Source: Mycobacterium spongiae
Lineage (GTDB): Bacteria > Actinomycetota > Actinomycetes > Mycobacteriales > Mycobacteriaceae
Length of the DNA stretch: 64,000 bases
Direction of reading: 5' to 3'
NCBI RefSeq assembly: GCF_018278905.1
Contig: NZ_CP046600.1
Coordinates: forward strand, 2,852,001-2,916,000
Positions 1 to 10,227 of the stretch are shown here, piece after piece. Under the pieces are notes generated by a model, which was not told where the DNA came from, made no database searches, and saw only the letters and a program-made list of their open reading frames with translations. Position 1 is the stretch's first letter; each line of letters begins with the position of its first letter. The position numbers and the translations under genes are program-made.

Positions 1-733
<733 letters not shown>

Positions 734-745
734 TCACGGGTGTGA

Positions 746-1192
746 TCAGGTATCTGTTGTCGAGCAATCGGGGCACCGGCCCCAATAGATGACCTCCGCT
801 TCGTCGAGCAGGAAACCGTTGTTGTCTGCGGCGGTCAGACAGGGTGCCTCGCCGACCGCGCAGTCGACGTCCGCGATCACCCCGCACGACCTGCAGACGA
901 TGTGATGGTGGTTGTCACCAACCCGGGACTCGTAGCGAGCAACCGACCCCGAAGGCTGGATCTTTCGCACCAGGCCGGCAGCGGTCAGCGCATGCAGGAC
1001 GTCGTAGACGGCCTGCCGGGACACATCGTCCAGGATGTCGCGAACGGCCCCGAAAATCGTCTCTGTGTCGGCATGCGGATGCGCGTCCACTGCCTCGAGA
1101 ACCGCCATGCGCGGACGGGTCACGCGGAGTTCCACCGTACGCAGCTGCTCGGCGTAGTCCGGCATCTCCGGCATCTCCGGAATCGAGGACAC
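746..1192 (-). CDS. furA: Ferric uptake regulator family repressor FurA
   Basis: Redox- and metal-sensing repressor of katG and of itself. The 148-residue protein has the Fur winged helix (LRVTRPRMAVLEAVDAHPHA, VSRQAVYDVLHAL) followed by a dimerisation and metal-binding part with HHHIVCRSCG and CPDC. An in-frame extension upstream to 1294 exists. GTG at 1192 (VSSIPEMPEM) is chosen because it matches the known mycobacterial FurA N-terminus (MSSIPDYAEQ in M. tuberculosis) and sits 7 bases from a good -10 box. A duplicated EMP tripeptide near the N-terminus makes the protein slightly longer than its M. tuberculosis counterpart. Confidence 0.96.
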   Translation of the reverse strand: MSSIPEMPEMPDYAEQLRTVELRVTRPRMAVLEAVDAHPHADTETIFGAVRDILDDVSRQAVYDVLHALTAAGLVRKIQPSGSVARYESRVGDNHHHIVCRSCGVIADVDCAVGEAPCLTAADNNGFLLDEAEVIYWGRCPDCSTTDT

Positions 1193-1198
1193 ACCTAC

Positions 1199-1228
1199 AA
1201 TATGCCTCGCTTTTCTGGAATCAGTCAA
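1199..1228 (-). promoter_or_regulatory. furA-katG promoter, predicted leaderless
   Basis: On the minus strand TTGACT (1228-1223) and CATATT (1204-1199) are separated by 18 bases, and the -10 box lies 6 bases from the furA GTG. The AT-rich stretch between and around the boxes is the kind of site FurA is known to bind in mycobacteria. The transcript would begin at or next to the start codon. Confidence 0.65.
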
Positions 1229-1426
1229 GACTTTGTGCCGACACGCCGTGATACGCCGCATTGCGGCTACGCCGAGGCGCGGTTCAGGACGCACCTGCAG
1301 GCAAATTCTGCCACGGGCTGCCGCACCTGAGCACGAAGGGCCTAAATCGTCCTGTTCTCAAGGGATTTCTCCACTTCTGTGCCGCCGCGTGCACATCGGC
1401 GGCAGGGCCGGGCCGTCGTGGCTGCG

Positions 1427-2011
1427 TCAGCCTTTGAGGGTGGCGATCAGCTGGGCTTGTGCATTAGCGGCCTGCACGATCGCGTTGGCTGCCCGCGCCC
1501 CGGCCAATCCCGCGAGCGGCGGCGCGCTCGGAAGGTGATACAGGGTGAACCGGTAGTGGTGCGTACCCGTGCCCGCCGGCGGACAGGGTCCGGCGTATCC
1601 GAGCTGGCCGCTCGAATTCGGCAAGCTAATTCCTCCGTCGGGAGTCTCGCCCTCGGCGGTGCTACCCGCGCCGGGGGCGATCCCGATCACGATCCAGTGG
1701 ATGTACGGTCCGCGAGGAGCGTCTGGATCGTCGACAACCAAGGCGGCGCCCAACGGCGCCGACCATGTCAGCGGAGGCGCGATATTGGCCCCTTTGCAGG
1801 TGTACTGCACGGGCATCGGTGCACCGTCGGCGAACGCGGGACTGCTGATTTCTAAGGGCCCGCCGGCGGGAGCGGCCTGATAAGCACCAGCAGTCAGCGT
1901 CAACGCCACCGGCGACGTTCGAACCGCCGCGTTGCCGCCGTGGCCGGCCACCGCCAGCACCAGGGCCGGCGCGGCAATGGCCATGGTGATTCGCTGAAGT
2001 GTGCTTGCCAT
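1427..2011 (-). CDS. Exported PEBP (YbhB/YbcL)-family protein, Rv1910c-like
   Basis: Phosphatidylethanolamine-binding-protein fold. From the ATG at 2011 ([15 protein letters not shown]) the product is 194 residues with a signal peptide ending near AVAGHGGNA. It carries the family landmarks [37 protein letters not shown] and [12 protein letters not shown]. An upstream ATG at 2023 is also possible; still longer in-frame extensions lack signal-peptide character. H37Rv has two adjacent PEBP genes here (Rv1910c and lppC) and this genome has one. No lipobox Cys is evident, so it is more like Rv1910c than lppC. The ligand is unknown. Confidence 0.85.
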   Translation of the reverse strand: MASTLQRITMAIAAPALVLAVAGHGGNAAVRTSPVALTLTAGAYQAAPAGGPLEISSPAFADGAPMPVQYTCKGANIAPPLTWSAPLGAALVVDDPDAPRGPYIHWIVIGIAPGAGSTAEGETPDGGISLPNSSGQLGYAGPCPPAGTGTHHYRFTLYHLPSAPPLAGLAGARAANAIVQAANAQAQLIATLKG

Positions 2012-2176
2012 AGTGAATTCCATAGCGAGACGGTCGCGCCGGTTGTTCGGTAAAATGCCATTATATAGACAAAACAGCGACTCATCGGCCGGACGCACGG
2101 TCATGGCGTCGGGCTCCGCTTTGCACTCAGCCGGGTTTGCTGGATGACCCAACCCTGCCTACTCTCGGCTCAACGG

Positions 2177-3181
2177 TCAAGGCACCAGCACGACCTTGCC
2201 AACGTTCTCCCGCGCCGCGAGGATGCGGTGCGCCTCCGGCGCCTGCGCGAAGGGCACCGCCGCGTGAACGATCGGCGTGATCGTCTTGTCGTGCAGCGCC
2301 TCTTCCAACGGTGTGATCCATGACTCGAGCGTGCCGCGATCGTCCCACAGCCGCAGCATGTTCAAGCCGATCACCGCTTTGGACTCCTGGAGCTGGTCAA
2401 GCAGGTTGAACCCCCGCAGCATCGACGCCGCGTGCGGAGCCGCGCGACGCAGCGATCGCTTCTCACCGTGCTGCATATTCGAAATTCCGTAGCCGACAAG
2501 CCTTCCGCCGGGCCGTAGCAGATCGTAGGACCGCCGCAACGATGTGCCGCCGAGCGCGTCCAGCACGATGTCGTAGGGACCCAGGCCCTTCCACCAGCCG
2601 TCGCGGCGGTAGTCGATCGCACGGTCGACCCCGAACTCGGCAAGCTTCTCGTGTTTTGCCTGCGACGCCGTACCGTGCACTTCCGCCCCGGCTGCCTTGG
2701 CGAACTGAACGGCCGCGATGCCCACGCCGCCCGCTGCTGCGTGCACCAGCACCCGCTCGCCCGCTCGCAGGGACCCGTAGCCGTGCAGCGCGGCCCAGGC
2801 GGTTGCATAGTTCACCGGGACCGCCGCGCCCTGTTCGAAGCTCAGCGCGTCGGGGAGCACTACCGCGTCAGTCGCTGTCACGTTGACGACTTCGGCGTAC
2901 CCACCGAAACGCGTGCCGGCCAGGACTCGTTGGCCGACACGGGTCGAATCCACGCCTTCGCCCACGGCCTCAACAACCCCGGCAACCTCGTAACCAACCA
3001 CGGCTGGCAGTTTCGGCGCATCGGGGTACAAGCCAACACGGGCAAGGTGATCAGCGAAGTTCACACCCGCGGCAGCGACGGCGACCCGCAGCTGGCCGGG
3101 GCCGGGCGGCGGGGGGTCGGGCCGCTGCTGCAGTTGCAGGACCGATGGGTCGCCGTGCTTGGTGATGACGACTGTCCGCAT
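2177..3181 (-). CDS. fadB5: NADPH:quinone oxidoreductase-type MDR protein FadB5
   Basis: Zinc-independent medium-chain dehydrogenase/reductase of 334 residues, the same length as Rv1912c. It has an N-terminal GroES-like domain (GVNFADHLARVGLYP) and a Rossmann fold with AAGGVGIAAVQFAKAAGA for NADPH. It probably reduces a quinone or an enoyl compound; the fad name is historical and no fatty-acid role is visible. The ATG at 3181 has an excellent GAGGAGGAAACT ribosome site, so the ten-residue extension to 3211 is rejected. It is transcribed divergently from the metallo-beta-lactamase gene at 3265. Confidence 0.93.
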   Translation of the reverse strand: MRTVVITKHGDPSVLQLQQRPDPPPPGPGQLRVAVAAAGVNFADHLARVGLYPDAPKLPAVVGYEVAGVVEAVGEGVDSTRVGQRVLAGTRFGGYAEVVNVTATDAVVLPDALSFEQGAAVPVNYATAWAALHGYGSLRAGERVLVHAAAGGVGIAAVQFAKAAGAEVHGTASQAKHEKLAEFGVDRAIDYRRDGWWKGLGPYDIVLDALGGTSLRRSYDLLRPGGRLVGYGISNMQHGEKRSLRRAAPHAASMLRGFNLLDQLQESKAVIGLNMLRLWDDRGTLESWITPLEEALHDKTITPIVHAAVPFAQAPEAHRILAARENVGKVVLVP

Positions 3182-3264
3182 AGTTTCCTCCTCGTAAGGA
3201 CTGGTGAGCACTCGTGAGCTACTCGGGCACTCGTTGACCTGCCTGCGGGCGGTACCTTGCGATT

Positions 3265-4017
3265 GTGCACTTCGACTGGGAACGGCTGACCGACAGTGTG
3301 CATCGGTGCCGGCTGCCGTTCTGCGACGTCACGGTCGGGCTGGTGAGCGGCCGTGGCGGAGCGCTGCTGATCGACGCCGGGACCACCCTCGTCGAAGCGG
3401 CCGCGATCGGCGACGATGTCCACCGGATCGCGGGTTGCCGGGTGACGCATGTGGTATTGACGCACAAGCACTTCGACCACGTCCTGGGTGCCTCCGCGTT
3501 TGCCGACGCGGTCGTGCTGTGCACACCCGAAGTCGTCGACTACCTGTCGTCGGCCACCGACCAGATTCGCGATCAGGCCCTGAGCTACGGCGCCGACGCC
3601 GACCAGATAGACCGTGCCATCGACGCCCTGAAACCGCCCGCGCAGGGGATCTCGCACACCGCGCTCCATCTCGGCGATCGCACCGTAACGGTCCTGCACC
3701 CGGGCCGCGGTCACACCACCGCAGACCTCATCGTCGTCGCGCCAGCCGCCGGTGACGGAGATGACCCAGTCGTGGTCTTCACTGGCGACCTCGTGGAGGA
3801 ATCCGCCGACCCGAGCATCGACGCCGATTCCGATGTGGCAGCGTGGCCCGCCACGCTTGATCGGGTGCTTGCCATCGGCGGACCCGACGCCGTCTACGTA
3901 CCCGGCCACGGCAACGTCGTCGACGCGGAGTTCGTCCGCCGCCAACGCGATTGGTTGCTCGCGAGCGCGGACCACCGACCCGCTAGCAAGCCCAGGAGCA
4001 AGCTAGGTTGTCGTTGA
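3265..4017 (+). CDS. Metallo-beta-lactamase-fold hydrolase, Rv1913-like
   Basis: A 250-residue protein with the complete metal site of the superfamily: THKHFDH (HxHxDH), a later His in HPGRGHT, an Asp in FTGDLVEE and a His in VPGHGNV. It is probably a hydrolase using two metal ions; the substrate is unknown and nothing marks it as a true beta-lactamase. The start is GTG at 3265. TACCTT at 3253-3258 is positioned as a -10 box for a leaderless transcript. Its 3' end overlaps the convergent gene at 4003 by 15 bases. Confidence 0.9.
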   Translation: MHFDWERLTDSVHRCRLPFCDVTVGLVSGRGGALLIDAGTTLVEAAAIGDDVHRIAGCRVTHVVLTHKHFDHVLGASAFADAVVLCTPEVVDYLSSATDQIRDQALSYGADADQIDRAIDALKPPAQGISHTALHLGDRTVTVLHPGRGHTTADLIVVAPAAGDGDDPVVVFTGDLVEESADPSIDADSDVAAWPATLDRVLAIGGPDAVYVPGHGNVVDAEFVRRQRDWLLASADHRPASKPRSKLGCR

Positions 4018-4377
4018 CATGCACGCGGCGACGAACGCGTCCGGGTCCGTCACGCTAAGCCGCAAGTGGCGCACCGTCAACGACTTCTTCCACATCGTGG
4101 CTTGCGCGGGTGGATCGATCGTCAGGTCCACTAGCCCCTTACGCGATCCGTTGACCAACCAGTGGCCGAATCCAAAGTGTACGCCGGCCGCGTAGACCCG
4201 GGCGTTGGTCGCCTCGGCCTTGGTGATCGACGTCAAGGGGATGTCGGCGGCAAAAGCCCATCCCATTTTGACGTGCAGGTGACCAGACTCGAAGCGCAGA
4301 TCGCTGTTGTTGGGACCGAGTCCGAGCGGCACCGCCAGGGGAAGAAACCAACGGTCATAGCGGATTCCTGGTGCCAT
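4003..4377 (-). CDS. Conserved protein, Rv1914c-like
   Basis: A 124-residue soluble protein starting [14 protein letters not shown], with AAGGTAG upstream of the ATG. It is rich in aromatic residues ([28 protein letters not shown]) and looks like a small beta-structured domain. It has no signal peptide, membrane segment or catalytic motif I recognise. Position and approximate size match Rv1914c, a conserved hypothetical. The upstream reading-frame extension (to 4485) is low-complexity and lies in the aceA promoter region, so it is not included. Confidence 0.75.
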   Translation of the reverse strand: MAPGIRYDRWFLPLAVPLGLGPNNSDLRFESGHLHVKMGWAFAADIPLTSITKAEATNARVYAAGVHFGFGHWLVNGSRKGLVDLTIDPPAQATMWKKSLTVRHLRLSVTDPDAFVAACMSTTT

Positions 4378-4557
4378 GCCGGCTACCTTACCCAGTGTGC
4401 GGTCGCACCATTGGCCATGGCCGGCCCCGCGATGGCCCCGAGATGGCCCCAGCCCCGACGGGAAAGGCCCGCGCCGGCTGCCCATGCGGTAGCCGCCGGG
4501 CCCGGGGATAGACTCTGTTCGTCAAGCGAATCGGGGCTGCAGAGGAGCGTGAAGCCG

Positions 4558-6858
4558 ATGGCCATCGCCGAAACGGACACTGAGGTCCACACACCGTTCG
4601 AGCACGACGTCCACAAGGACGCCTCCGCCACCCAGCGATACTTTGACAGCGCACGCTTCTCCGGGATTACCCGGCTCTACACCGCGCGCCAAGTGGTGGC
4701 CCAGCGCGGCACCATCCCCAACGACTACACCGTTGCGCGAGAGGCCGCGGCCGCGTTCTACGACCGCCTCCGCGAGCTCTTCGCTGCACGCAAAAGCATC
4801 ACCACGTTTGGGCCCTACTCGCCCGGTCAGGCCGTGAGCATGAAGAGGATGGGCATCGAGGCGATCTACCTCGGTGGTTGGGCAACCTCAGCCAAGGGCT
4901 CCACCACTGAAGATCCCGGACCCGACCTCGCCAGCTACCCGCTGAGCCAGGTGCCCGACGACGCCGCTGTCTTGGTACGCGCCCTGCTCACCGCCGACCG
5001 CAATCAGGAATACCTGCGACTGCACATGAGCGAGTCGCAGCGTGCCGCAGCCCCGGCTTATGACTTCCGGCCCTTCATCATCGCCGACGCCGACACCGGC
5101 CACGGCGGTGATCCGCACGTACGCAACCTGATTCGCCGCTTCGTTGAGGTCGGCGTGCCCGGATACCACATCGAGGACCAGCGCCCTGGCACGAAGAAGT
5201 GCGGCCACCAGGGCGGCAAGGTCCTGGTGCCGTCCGACGAACAGATCAAACGCCTGAACGCCGCCCGCTTCCAACTCGACGTCATGCGGGTTCCCGGGAT
5301 CATCGTGGCCCGCACCGACGCCGAGGCCGCCAACCTCCTGGACAGCCGCGCCGACGAGCGCGACCAGCCGTTCCTGCTTGGCGCCACCAAACTCGACATT
5401 CCCTCCTACAAGTCGTGCTTCTTGGCCATGGTGCGGCGCTTCCACGAGCTGGGCGTCAAGGAACTCAATGGCCATCTTCTCTACGCCCTCAGCGACGGCG
5501 AGTACGCGGCGGCCAGCGCTTGGCTTGAGCGCCAAGGCATCATGGGCCTCGTCGCCGACGCTGTCACTGCCTGGCGGGAGAACGGGCAACAATCGATCGA
5601 TGACCTCTTCGACCAGGTCGAGTCACGGTTCGTTGCCGCCTGGGAGGACGACGCCGGGCTGATGACCTACGGCGAGGCGGTGGCCGAAGTGCTCGCCTTC
5701 AACGAGAGCGAGGGCCAACCGATCGACATGAGCCCGCAGGAGTGGCGGCAGTTCGCCGGGCGCACGTCGCTGTTCGCCGCCCGGGCAAAGGCGAAGGAGC
5801 TGGGCGTCGACCCCGGATGGGACTGTGAGCTGGCCAAGACGCCGGAAGGCTACTACCAGATTCGCGGCGGAATACCGTACGCCATCGCCAAGTCGCTGGC
5901 TGCGGCACCCTTCGCCGACATCCTCTGGATGGAAACCAAGACCGCGGACCTCGCCGATGCCCGGCAGTTCGCCGAGGCGATACACGCCGAATTTCCGGAC
6001 CAAATGCTGGCCTACAACCTTTCGCCGTCGTTCAACTGGGACACCACCGGCATGACCGACGAGGAGATGAAGCGCTTCCCCGAGGAGCTCGCCCAGATGG
6101 GTTTCGTCTTCAACTTCATCACCTACGGTGGACATCAGATCGACGGGGTCGCCGCCGAGGAATTCGCCACCGCGCTGCGGCAGGACGGCATGCTGGCGCT
6201 GGCTCGGCTACAACGCAAGATGCGGCTGGTCGAGTCGCCGTATCGCACTCCGCAGACCCTGGTCGGCGGGCCACGCAGCGACGCGGCGTTGCAGGCCTCC
6301 TCGGGTCGCACAGCGACGACCAAGGCGATGGGCAAGGGCTCCACGCAGCACCAGCATCTGGTGCAGACCGAAGTGCCGAAGAAGCTGTTGGAGGAGTGGC
6401 TCGCGCTGTGGAGCGACCACTACCAGCTCGGCGAAAAGCTCCATGTGCAGCTGCGGCCACGCCGCCCCGGTTCGGATGTGCTCGAGCTTGGGATCTATGG
6501 CGATGGCGACGAGCAACTGGCCAACGTCGTCGTCGATCCCATCAAGGATCGGCACGGCCGCAGCATCCTCCAAGTCCGCGATCAGAACACCTTCGCCGAG
6601 AAGCTGCGGCAGAAGCGGCTGATGACCCTCATCCATCTCTGGTTGGTACATCGATTCAAGGCCCAAGCGGTCTACTACGTCACCCCGACCGAGGACAACC
6701 AGTATCAGACGTCCAAGATGAAGTCCCACGGCATTTTCAGCGAGGTCTATCAAGAGGTGGGCGAGATCATCGTCGCCGAGGTGAACCACCCGCGCATCGC
6801 CGAACTGCTGACACCGGACCGCGTCGCCCTGCGGAAGTTGATCACCAAGGAAGCGTAG
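4558..6858 (+). CDS. aceA: Isocitrate lyase AceA (ICL2 type), intact
   Basis: Large isocitrate lyase of 766 residues that splits isocitrate to glyoxylate and succinate in the glyoxylate shunt; the family also acts as methylisocitrate lyase. Substrate and Mg-binding residues lie in [14 protein letters not shown] and the catalytic loop is TKKCGHQGG. The C-terminal part ([18 protein letters not shown] onward) is the extra domain typical of ICL2. Start [15 protein letters not shown] at 4558 follows GAGGAG by 10 bases and matches AceA of M. tuberculosis CDC1551; the open frame extends upstream to 4162 without support. In H37Rv this gene is split into aceAa and aceAb, while here it is uninterrupted. 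Confidence 0.97.
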   Translation: MAIAETDTEVHTPFEHDVHKDASATQRYFDSARFSGITRLYTARQVVAQRGTIPNDYTVAREAAAAFYDRLRELFAARKSITTFGPYSPGQAVSMKRMGIEAIYLGGWATSAKGSTTEDPGPDLASYPLSQVPDDAAVLVRALLTADRNQEYLRLHMSESQRAAAPAYDFRPFIIADADTGHGGDPHVRNLIRRFVEVGVPGYHIEDQRPGTKKCGHQGGKVLVPSDEQIKRLNAARFQLDVMRVPGIIVARTDAEAANLLDSRADERDQPFLLGATKLDIPSYKSCFLAMVRRFHELGVKELNGHLLYALSDGEYAAASAWLERQGIMGLVADAVTAWRENGQQSIDDLFDQVESRFVAAWEDDAGLMTYGEAVAEVLAFNESEGQPIDMSPQEWRQFAGRTSLFAARAKAKELGVDPGWDCELAKTPEGYYQIRGGIPYAIAKSLAAAPFADILWMETKTADLADARQFAEAIHAEFPDQMLAYNLSPSFNWDTTGMTDEEMKRFPEELAQMGFVFNFITYGGHQIDGVAAEEFATALRQDGMLALARLQRKMRLVESPYRTPQTLVGGPRSDAALQASSGRTATTKAMGKGSTQHQHLVQTEVPKKLLEEWLALWSDHYQLGEKLHVQLRPRRPGSDVLELGIYGDGDEQLANVVVDPIKDRHGRSILQVRDQNTFAEKLRQKRLMTLIHLWLVHRFKAQAVYYVTPTEDNQYQTSKMKSHGIFSEVYQEVGEIIVAEVNHPRIAELLTPDRVALRKLITKEA

Positions 6859-6884
6859 AAGTTTCCTTCGCTGTGTGGCGGCCG

Positions 6885-9815
6885 CTACCGCGTGGTGCTC
6901 TGGAAGAAGAAGCCGGACAGGTTCTTGCCGATGTTGGCGATGCCCGAGACCACATTGGCCGCGCTAAACGGCAGCATGCCGGTGTTCGCTATGCCGGAAA
7001 CGCCGCTGCCCAAGTTCAGGAAACCGGAGGATAGGCCGCCGAAGTTCTGATAGCCGGAGCCGCCTAGCAGGCCCGCGGGATTCGTGTTGGACCATCCCGA
7101 TAGACCCGAGCCATTGTTGCCGAACCCCGAATTGCCGCCCCCGCCGGTGTTGAAGAAGCCTGACGAGGGCGCGGCGCTGGAGTTGAAGTAGCCAGGCCCC
7201 CCCGGGACACCGAATCCGCCGATGGTTGTGGTGGGCAGGTGAATGCTGGGGATGCTGAGCGGGGGCGTCGTGAAGGCGGCCAGGGCGACCGGCGGGATGG
7301 TGAATTCCGGCGTGGTGAATTCCGGGGTGTTGATCTGCGGGAGAGTAAATCCTTCGACGGCGATCGGGTCGATTCTCAGCGGTGCAGTGGTGATCTCCGG
7401 GAGCCCGATCTGCGGAAGGGTGAAGCCACCCAGGCTAATCGGATCGATGGTCAACGGTGGCGTCGTGATCTCCGGCGTGGCGACCTGCAGAAGGGTGAAG
7501 CCACCCAGCCCAATCGGATCAATCGCGAACGGCGGCGTCGCAATCTCCGGAGTCGAGACCTGCGGAAGAGTAAAGCCACCCAGGCCAATCGGATCAATAG
7601 TCAACGGCGGCGTGGTGATCGCCGGGGTAAGGATTCCGGGAAGGATGAAGCTATCGACGGCGATCGGCGCGATGTTCAGGCCCGGAATGGTGAAGTTGGG
7701 GAGGGTGAACCCCGGCACCGTGATCGGGGTGGTCAAGGTATAGGGCCGAATTGAGATGGTGGCTAGGGTGAACGGATCAATGTTGACACCAATTATCGTA
7801 AAGTCAGCTGTAGTATCAAGAGGATTAGAAATATCAAAACCTTGAAGAGCAAGAACATTGGTGGTCCACGATAAGGATATTCGACCGAGTGATACACCGC
7901 CAACATCTATAGTGGGCGCGGTTATGGGTTGTGACCAACCGATACCGGGCAAGGTAAACCCTCCCGTGGTAATACCGTCGACGAATATCGGTGGAGTTTG
8001 CATCCCGGGTAAGCTAAAGCTACCAACAAAAGTACCAGCGGATATCACGGCAGGGGGAATGCTTATCGACGGAATAGTCAACGCCAGATCAAACCCACCC
8101 ACCGTGATATTTGCCGGCGTCGTCGCCGCCGGAATCGTCAGCGAGGGCAACGTCAACGCCGGCAGATCAAATCCACCCACCGTGATATTTGCCGGCGTCG
8201 TCGCCGCCGGAATCGTCAGCGAGGGCAACGTCAACGCCGGCAGATCAAAAGCGCCGACCGTGATGTTCGCCGGCGTGGCCGCAGGCGGGATCGTCAGCGA
8301 GGGCAACGTCAACGCCGGCAGATCAAAAGCGCCGACAGTCACGTTGGGGGGTGTCGACGCGGCGGGAATCGTCAGCGAGGGCAGAGTTATTGCAGGCAAA
8401 CTGAGCGCCGGAACAGATACGCCGGGTATGTCGAGGGGTGGAAGGGTCAGATCGGGCGAGGTAATCGCGAACTGGAGGCTGCCCTGGCCCTCGCCTCGGA
8501 AGAGGATGCCATTGTTCATGTCGCCGGTGTTGTACAGGCCGTTGTTCATGTCGCCGATGTTGAAGGCCCCGGTGTTGATGCTGCCGGTGTTGATCCAGCC
8601 AGTATTTGCGTCGCCGGTGTTGAAGGCACCCGTATTGGATGGGCCCGGGTTGAAATCGCCCATGTTGTAACTGCCGGTGTTGAAGCTGCCGGTATTCGCA
8701 TTTCCGACGTTGAATATCCCGGTGTTGAACGATCCAACGTTAAAGATGCCGGTGCTTGCTTGTCCAGCATTAAAAAGTCCGGTGCTGTGGTCGCCCGAGT
8801 TTCCGATGCCAAAGTTTCCGGTGCCGGAGTTGAAGAACCCCACATTTCCGACGCCGGAGTTGAACAACCCGAAGTTACCACCCCCGGAGTTCAATCCGCC
8901 GATGCCTATTTGGTTGTTGCCGGTGAGCCCGAAGCCAATATTGTTGTTACCGGTGTTCGCAAATCCGACGTTGCCAATGCCCGCATTGGCGAGCCCGGTA
9001 TTGAGATTGCCGAGATTTCCCATTCCGACGTTGTTGTTGCCAGCGTTTCCGATGCCGATGTTGTTGCTGCCCAGGTTTGCGGAGCCGAGATTGAAACTCC
9101 CTAGATTCCCGGAGCCAATATTGTTGCCACCCAGGTTGGCGCTGCCCAGGTTTCCGGAACCGCTATTTGAGTTACCGACGTTGCCGCCGCCGGCGTTGGC
9201 CAAACCGACGTTGAGAGTGGTCGCCCGGCCCGGAAGCGCCGGGCCGCCGACGGCGGTCGTGATCGTGGTGGCCGCCGCCGCAAGGCCCGCCGGATTAGGT
9301 AGCGGCAGGCCAAAGGGCGGTAGCGCCATGGCGGCCGCGGACGCGCCGCGGTGGTATCCGGCCATCGCCGACACATCCGCCGCCCACATCTGCTCATAGG
9401 CGGCTTCTACAGCAGCGATCGCCGGCGCGTTCTGACCAAACAGGTTCGACATCACCAGCGCCACTAGGCGAGAACGGTTGGCCGCGACGAACACCGGCTG
9501 CACCATCGCCGACGTGACCGCCTCAAACTCGGCCACTAGCACCCCGGCTTGAGCGGCTGTCTGCTGGGCCTGAGCCGCCGCGGCGGCAAGCCACGCCACA
9601 TACGGGGCCACGGCGGTCGCCATCGCCACCGACGACGGTCCCTGCCACGAGCCGCTAACCAGCTCCGACGTAGCTGAGCCGAAACAGATTGCAGCCGAGT
9701 CTAATTCATCGGCCAGATCGCTCCAGGCCGCCTCGGCGGCCAGCATCGGACCGGCTCCGGCGCCTGCGAATATCAGATCCGAGTTTATTTCCGGTGGCAA
9801 CACTGAAAAACCCAT
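6885..9815 (-). CDS. PPE-MPTR family protein, PPE35/PPE34-like
   Basis: A 976-residue PPE protein starting [16 protein letters not shown], with a PPE domain over about residues 1-180 (four-helix, type VII-secreted). Next come NxGxGN pentapeptide (MPTR) repeats to about residue 440, then 25-26-residue repeats of the pattern [19 protein letters not shown], then a hydrophobic and Gly/Asn-rich tail. The start at 9815 has AGAAAGG upstream; the 44-residue extension to 9947 is not PPE-like. The length (PPE35 of H37Rv is about 987) and the position after aceA favour a PPE35 relationship. It is convergent with aceA. The section encoded at about 7765-8070 has low G+C and atypical codon use. Confidence 0.93.
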   Translation of the reverse strand: MGFSVLPPEINSDLIFAGAGAGPMLAAEAAWSDLADELDSAAICFGSATSELVSGSWQGPSSVAMATAVAPYVAWLAAAAAQAQQTAAQAGVLVAEFEAVTSAMVQPVFVAANRSRLVALVMSNLFGQNAPAIAAVEAAYEQMWAADVSAMAGYHRGASAAAMALPPFGLPLPNPAGLAAAATTITTAVGGPALPGRATTLNVGLANAGGGNVGNSNSGSGNLGSANLGGNNIGSGNLGSFNLGSANLGSNNIGIGNAGNNNVGMGNLGNLNTGLANAGIGNVGFANTGNNNIGFGLTGNNQIGIGGLNSGGGNFGLFNSGVGNVGFFNSGTGNFGIGNSGDHSTGLFNAGQASTGIFNVGSFNTGIFNVGNANTGSFNTGSYNMGDFNPGPSNTGAFNTGDANTGWINTGSINTGAFNIGDMNNGLYNTGDMNNGILFRGEGQGSLQFAITSPDLTLPPLDIPGVSVPALSLPAITLPSLTIPAASTPPNVTVGAFDLPALTLPSLTIPPAATPANITVGAFDLPALTLPSLTIPAATTPANITVGGFDLPALTLPSLTIPAATTPANITVGGFDLALTIPSISIPPAVISAGTFVGSFSLPGMQTPPIFVDGITTGGFTLPGIGWSQPITAPTIDVGGVSLGRISLSWTTNVLALQGFDISNPLDTTADFTIIGVNIDPFTLATISIRPYTLTTPITVPGFTLPNFTIPGLNIAPIAVDSFILPGILTPAITTPPLTIDPIGLGGFTLPQVSTPEIATPPFAIDPIGLGGFTLLQVATPEITTPPLTIDPISLGGFTLPQIGLPEITTAPLRIDPIAVEGFTLPQINTPEFTTPEFTIPPVALAAFTTPPLSIPSIHLPTTTIGGFGVPGGPGYFNSSAAPSSGFFNTGGGGNSGFGNNGSGLSGWSNTNPAGLLGGSGYQNFGGLSSGFLNLGSGVSGIANTGMLPFSAANVVSGIANIGKNLSGFFFQSTTR
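7411..7635 (-). repeat. 75-bp tandem repeats inside the PPE gene
   Basis: Three imperfect 75-bp units, recognisable by TGCGGAAGGGTGAAGCCACC at 7411 and its relatives at 7486 and 7561, encode 25-residue repeats of the form [20 protein letters not shown]. Confidence 0.85.
8085..8396 (-). repeat. 78-bp tandem repeats inside the PPE gene
   Basis: Four units of 78 bp begin with CAGATCAAA at 8085, 8163, 8241 and 8319. They encode 26-residue repeats ([19 protein letters not shown] followed by ANITVGG). The copies at 8085 and 8163 are nearly identical, which implies recent duplication or gene conversion. Confidence 0.9.
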
Positions 9816-10227
9816 TGCCCCAACCTTTCTCGAATAGCCACACCGCAGACGGCTCACAGATCGGTTGTTGCCGAGAGGGTCGTACAAGAAAAGTACGCAT
9901 TGGTCGTCGACATCGGCGCGATATGGTTGAATCTCGCCGCTATTCAAAGATATTGTAAATCGCCTTTACACCAAGCGTTTTCGAGCTATTCTATGCCGGC
10001 AACGTCAAGTTTGTTTGCAGTAATGTCGGCCCAACATTGGTCGAATTACCATTCTCGATGCGCGATTGCCTTTGTGCTGGACCGGCCTCGCGGCTGGCGA
10101 ACGGCCGTTGAAATTGTGAGCAGGTGAGGCCAAGCTGAAGCTAGCCCCATCGGTGTCGCCGATGTCGACCATGCGCTGACCGCGGGGGACTAAGGTTCGA
10201 TCCAGTCGATCGCGAGGGAGCCTCACC
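9816..10227. other. Intergenic region between divergent PPE and monooxygenase genes
   Basis: This stretch of 412 bases has no convincing gene. The part at about 9935-10060 is AT-rich for this genome and probably holds the PPE promoter. No clear operator or terminator was seen. Confidence 0.5.

Noticed and set aside
7239..8670. Long plus-strand frames opposite the PPE gene ([14 protein letters not shown] and others)
   Set aside because: They are mirror frames created by repeats in the PPE gene; they lack starts with ribosome sites and mirror the repeat periods.
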